Shown piece after piece: positions 5,426 to 7,109 of a DNA stretch of 7,109 nucleotides. The notes under the pieces are model-generated. The model saw nothing but the letters and a program-made list of their open reading frames with translations, had not been told where the DNA came from and ran no database searches. The stretch is from positions 1-7,109 of the forward strand of contig CAYFJE010000056.1 of NCBI GenBank assembly GCA_964343345.1, written 5' to 3'. Origin of the DNA: UBA6624 sp964343345 [NCBI: uncultured bacterium]. GTDB taxonomy: Bacteria > UBP7 > UBA6624. Positions within the stretch are counted from its first letter, which is position 1, and the number at the start of each line of letters is the position of its first letter. The position numbers and the translations under genes were made by a program.

Positions 5426-5875
5426 TTATTCTTCTATTTTTTTCTTGAGGATTTCTTTAATTTTTGGCTCAGGCTTCCAATAATCAGGCCCCTTCAAAAC
5501 CTTACCCCTATCGTCGTAAATTGGATTACCATTTTCGTCTAGTTTTGAAAAATTTGACTCCATGATAACCTTCAATATATCCTTCATTGGGAGACCCCAA
5601 CTTTGAGCCTGTGTGAAACAGTAAACTACAATATCGCCAAGCCAGTCAGACACTGCTGTTAATATCTCAAGTTTTTCTTCATCTGAAATATTTTTTGAAT
5701 CTTTTAAACTTCCATACATTTTAAAAATATCTTCTGCTTCCTCGACTTCCTCAGCAATAATGTCCTGAAACCCTTTTAAGGTTTTTAATTCACGTAAATT
5801 TGGCTTGGAGGGCATTTCTAGCTTGTACATTGAGTTGAACTTCTTTATATCGTTTATAAATTTTTCAGAAACCAT
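5426..5875 (-). CDS. MazG-like nucleoside triphosphate pyrophosphohydrolase
   Basis: This 149-aa protein looks like an all-alpha NTP pyrophosphohydrolase of the MazG/dUTPase-2 superfamily. AEEVEEAED (residues 41-49) gives the first acidic magnesium-binding motif (Glu42, Glu43, Glu46), and DWLGDIVVY (77-85) gives the second (Asp77, Asp81). The C-terminal stretch ESNFSKLDENGNPI, followed by GKVLKGPDYWKPEP, is characteristic of single-domain homologues that are common in phages and bacteria. Such enzymes hydrolyse (d)NTPs to monophosphates and clear non-canonical nucleotides. One domain in about 150 aa is the normal length for this group, about half of E. coli MazG. It lies 3 bp after the DoxX-like gene and 3 bp before the PqqB-like gene, and shares an operon with a uracil glycosylase. 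No strong Shine-Dalgarno precedes its ATG. Confidence 0.85.
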   Translation of the reverse strand: MVSEKFINDIKKFNSMYKLEMPSKPNLRELKTLKGFQDIIAEEVEEAEDIFKMYGSLKDSKNISDEEKLEILTAVSDWLGDIVVYCFTQAQSWGLPMKDILKVIMESNFSKLDENGNPIYDDRGKVLKGPDYWKPEPKIKEILKKKIEE

Positions 5876-5878
5876 AAT

Positions 5879-6463
5879 CTATTTAGAACAACAACCTTCA
5901 CTATTTTCACAAGAACAACCATTGTTTCTAGAATAAATTTTTTTTGCAATATTGGAAAGAGGACACCAACCTCCAGAAGAAACATAGATTGCCCAAGAAA
6001 GAGCGAATAGTAAAAATTGGTATTCCCAGCCTCCCCCCATTGAGTAACCAGCATTGAAATGAACTTTGAAAATTGCTCCAAGCATGATGGCCATAATCCC
6101 CAAAGCCCCCCACATTCTCAATTTTCTTGGACCTGCAATCATAACTAAAGCTCCTCCAACCTCGATCAAACCAACAACGAACATGAAAATATCGCCAGAA
6201 GGTCCAGCAAGAACTTTCCCTATCCCATGCTTCACAAAAACAATTGCTAAAACCCCTCTTGTCAGAATTTCAAGCATTGATATTTTTCTATTTGACAAAC
6301 TATTCCAACCTTTTGAAACTAAAAGCCATGTTGCTGCCCATAAAGCAACAACTATTGAAAAGAAATTCCACCAAGGACCGCCCTCTTCGATTTGTGCATA
6401 TCCGTAAACATGAAGCCACATTGCAAATAGAAATATTGACAAGCTAACAATTGGATTTTTCAT
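5879..6463 (-). CDS. DoxX-family membrane protein with Cys-rich C-terminal tail
   Basis: This 194-aa inner-membrane protein has two N-terminal hydrophobic segments (about 4-22 and 34-50) and then a DoxX-like four-helix region. The latter is marked by RGVLAIVFVKHGIGKVLAGP, GLIEVGGALVMIAGP and a Met/Ala-rich helix (about 117-133) followed by KVHFNAG. A last segment (about 146-161) precedes a soluble tail with Cys168 and then CSC and CC at residues 183-185 and 191-192. DoxX proteins are small integral membrane proteins; in mycobacteria one associates with SodA and a thiosulfate sulfurtransferase in redox defence. The enzymatic role here is unknown. The ATG at 6463 is set by TAGGAGG four bases upstream, a site that includes the stop codon of the DUF885 gene. 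The Cys pairs could bind a metal or be redox-active. Confidence 0.85.
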   Translation of the reverse strand: MKNPIVSLSIFLFAMWLHVYGYAQIEEGGPWWNFFSIVVALWAATWLLVSKGWNSLSNRKISMLEILTRGVLAIVFVKHGIGKVLAGPSGDIFMFVVGLIEVGGALVMIAGPRKLRMWGALGIMAIMLGAIFKVHFNAGYSMGGGWEYQFLLFALSWAIYVSSGGWCPLSNIAKKIYSRNNGCSCENSEGCCSK

Positions 6464-6467
6464 AATT

Positions 6468-6474
6468 CCTCCTA
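6468..6474 (-). promoter_or_regulatory. Shine-Dalgarno of the DoxX-like gene overlapping the DUF885 stop
   Basis: TAGGAGG on the minus strand contains the TAG stop of the upstream gene and lies four bases from the DoxX-like ATG. A ribosome ending on the first gene would sit on the start region of the second, which suggests translational coupling. Confidence 0.75.
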
Positions 6475-7109
6475 CTCATAAAATCGCCATTTTGGTATAT
6501 ATTCTTTATCAAGGTTAACTTCTGAAAGTGAAGCTCTTACCATCTCGATTGGTATGGAATTCTGCGAGAGGACAGAGTCATGAAAATCCCTCTCGCTCAT
6601 CCCTCCTTCAACAACAAGAGAGTTGTGCAACCCTCTAATTTGAATGCCTCCTAACATGTAGCCGCACTGATACAAAGGCCCGTAACTGCCATCAATATAT
6701 CTTCTGACTTCGCTTACAGCATTATTCCTTTCATGTCCAACCTCCCTCACAAGAAAATCAATCATTTCCTCAGGGTTCATTTGATTAAGATGATACTTAA
6801 TTGTGACTATGATCCTAGCGGCACGATGCATTCTCCAAAACAACATTCCCATCTTGTCTTCTGGACTGTTTGCCCAACCTAAGTCAAAATACCTGAATTC
6901 CCAATATAGTGCCCAGCCTTCCACATAAAAAGGGGTGTAAAACATTCTTCTGTGAGAATTTTTTCTTGCTGCTATGAAACTTTGAAGATGGTGTCCGGGG
7001 ATCAACTCGTGAGGAGTCACATTGCGAGAAAAATGCATATTGTTTCCTCTCATACTTTGAAGTTTTGTATTATGGTCCATTTCAGATGTTGAAAATGCCA
7101 CTCCCATTG
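6472..7109 (-). CDS. DUF885 family putative metallopeptidase, C-terminal part (5' end outside window)
   Basis: About 211 C-terminal residues of a DUF885-family protein are visible; family members are usually near 600 aa. Counted from the first complete codon at 7107, the motif TPHELIPGHHLQ occupies residues 31-42, with His33, Glu34 and His39 forming the family's HExxPGHH zinc-site signature. YVEGWALYWE (61-70) gives the expected downstream Glu63. The end, FHDSVLSQNSIPIEMVR, is also typical. The frame is open to the window edge, so the Met at 7107 need not be the start. Many DUF885 proteins are exported or lipoproteins, but the N-terminus that would show this is not here. Peptidase activity is inferred from the zinc motif; substrates are unknown. 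It is the first visible gene of the five-gene operon. Confidence 0.93.
   Translation of the reverse strand, partial: MGVAFSTSEMDHNTKLQSMRGNNMHFSRNVTPHELIPGHHLQSFIAARKNSHRRMFYTPFYVEGWALYWEFRYFDLGWANSPEDKMGMLFWRMHRAARIIVTIKYHLNQMNPEEMIDFLVREVGHERNNAVSEVRRYIDGSYGPLYQCGYMLGGIQIRGLHNSLVVEGGMSERDFHDSVLSQNSIPIEMVRASLSEVNLDKEYIPKWRFYE

Noticed and set aside
6066-6407. Plus-strand 113-aa open frame opposite the DoxX-like gene
   Set aside because: It is a shadow of a hydrophobic coding region; its Pro/Thr/Lys-rich translation matches no family and it lacks start signals.

Overview
This is a chromosomal, AT-rich window carrying nine protein-coding genes and no recognisable RNA gene, insertion sequence or CRISPR array. 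Two genes run off the edges. The proteins are clearly bacterial: CstA, a PhoD-like phosphatase, DoxX, a DUF885 protein, a SMUG1-type uracil glycosylase, a PqqB-like metallo-beta-lactamase-fold protein and a MazG-like pyrophosphohydrolase. The Sec-type signal peptide and low GC would suit a Gram-negative heterotroph. The kinase/adenylyltransferase pair recalls versions I know from marine bacteria and their phages, so an AT-rich marine lineage is plausible. I cannot assign a phylum from the sequence alone.

Layout: (1) Positions 2-808, plus strand, hold the C-terminal part of a CstA-type carbon-starvation transporter. It ends 26 bp from the convergent end of the next unit. (2) Positions 835-1648, minus strand, hold an overlapping two-gene cassette: a small P-loop kinase related to adenylyl-sulfate kinases, then a small HxGH nucleotidyltransferase. 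(3) Positions 1703-2376, minus strand, form a self-contained single-gene unit. It has an upstream dyad and possible promoter, a near-perfect Shine-Dalgarno, an unrecognised acidic membrane-anchored helical protein of 181 aa, and a strong GAAA-loop terminator. (4) Positions 2440-3870, plus strand, hold a secreted PhoD-like metallophosphatase with an extra C-terminal beta-type domain. (5) Positions 3867-7109, minus strand, hold a tightly packed five-gene operon transcribed in the order DUF885 hydrolase (partial), DoxX-like membrane protein, MazG-like NTP pyrophosphohydrolase, PqqB-like MBL-fold protein, SMUG1-type uracil-DNA glycosylase. Junctions are 8, 3, 3 and -4 bp. The PhoD-like gene and the glycosylase gene end on a shared TTAA, so their stop codons overlap convergently.

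How the genes might work together: in the five-gene operon, the MazG-like enzyme (nucleotide-pool cleansing) and SMUG1 (removal of uracil and oxidised pyrimidines from DNA) form a logical pair. DoxX-family proteins have been tied to redox stress in some bacteria, so an oxidative-damage theme is possible but inferred. The kinase/adenylyltransferase pair looks like a compact nucleotide-activation module whose substrate cannot be read from sequence. The most enigmatic unit is the isolated acidic anchored protein, whose signals suggest strong, independent expression.
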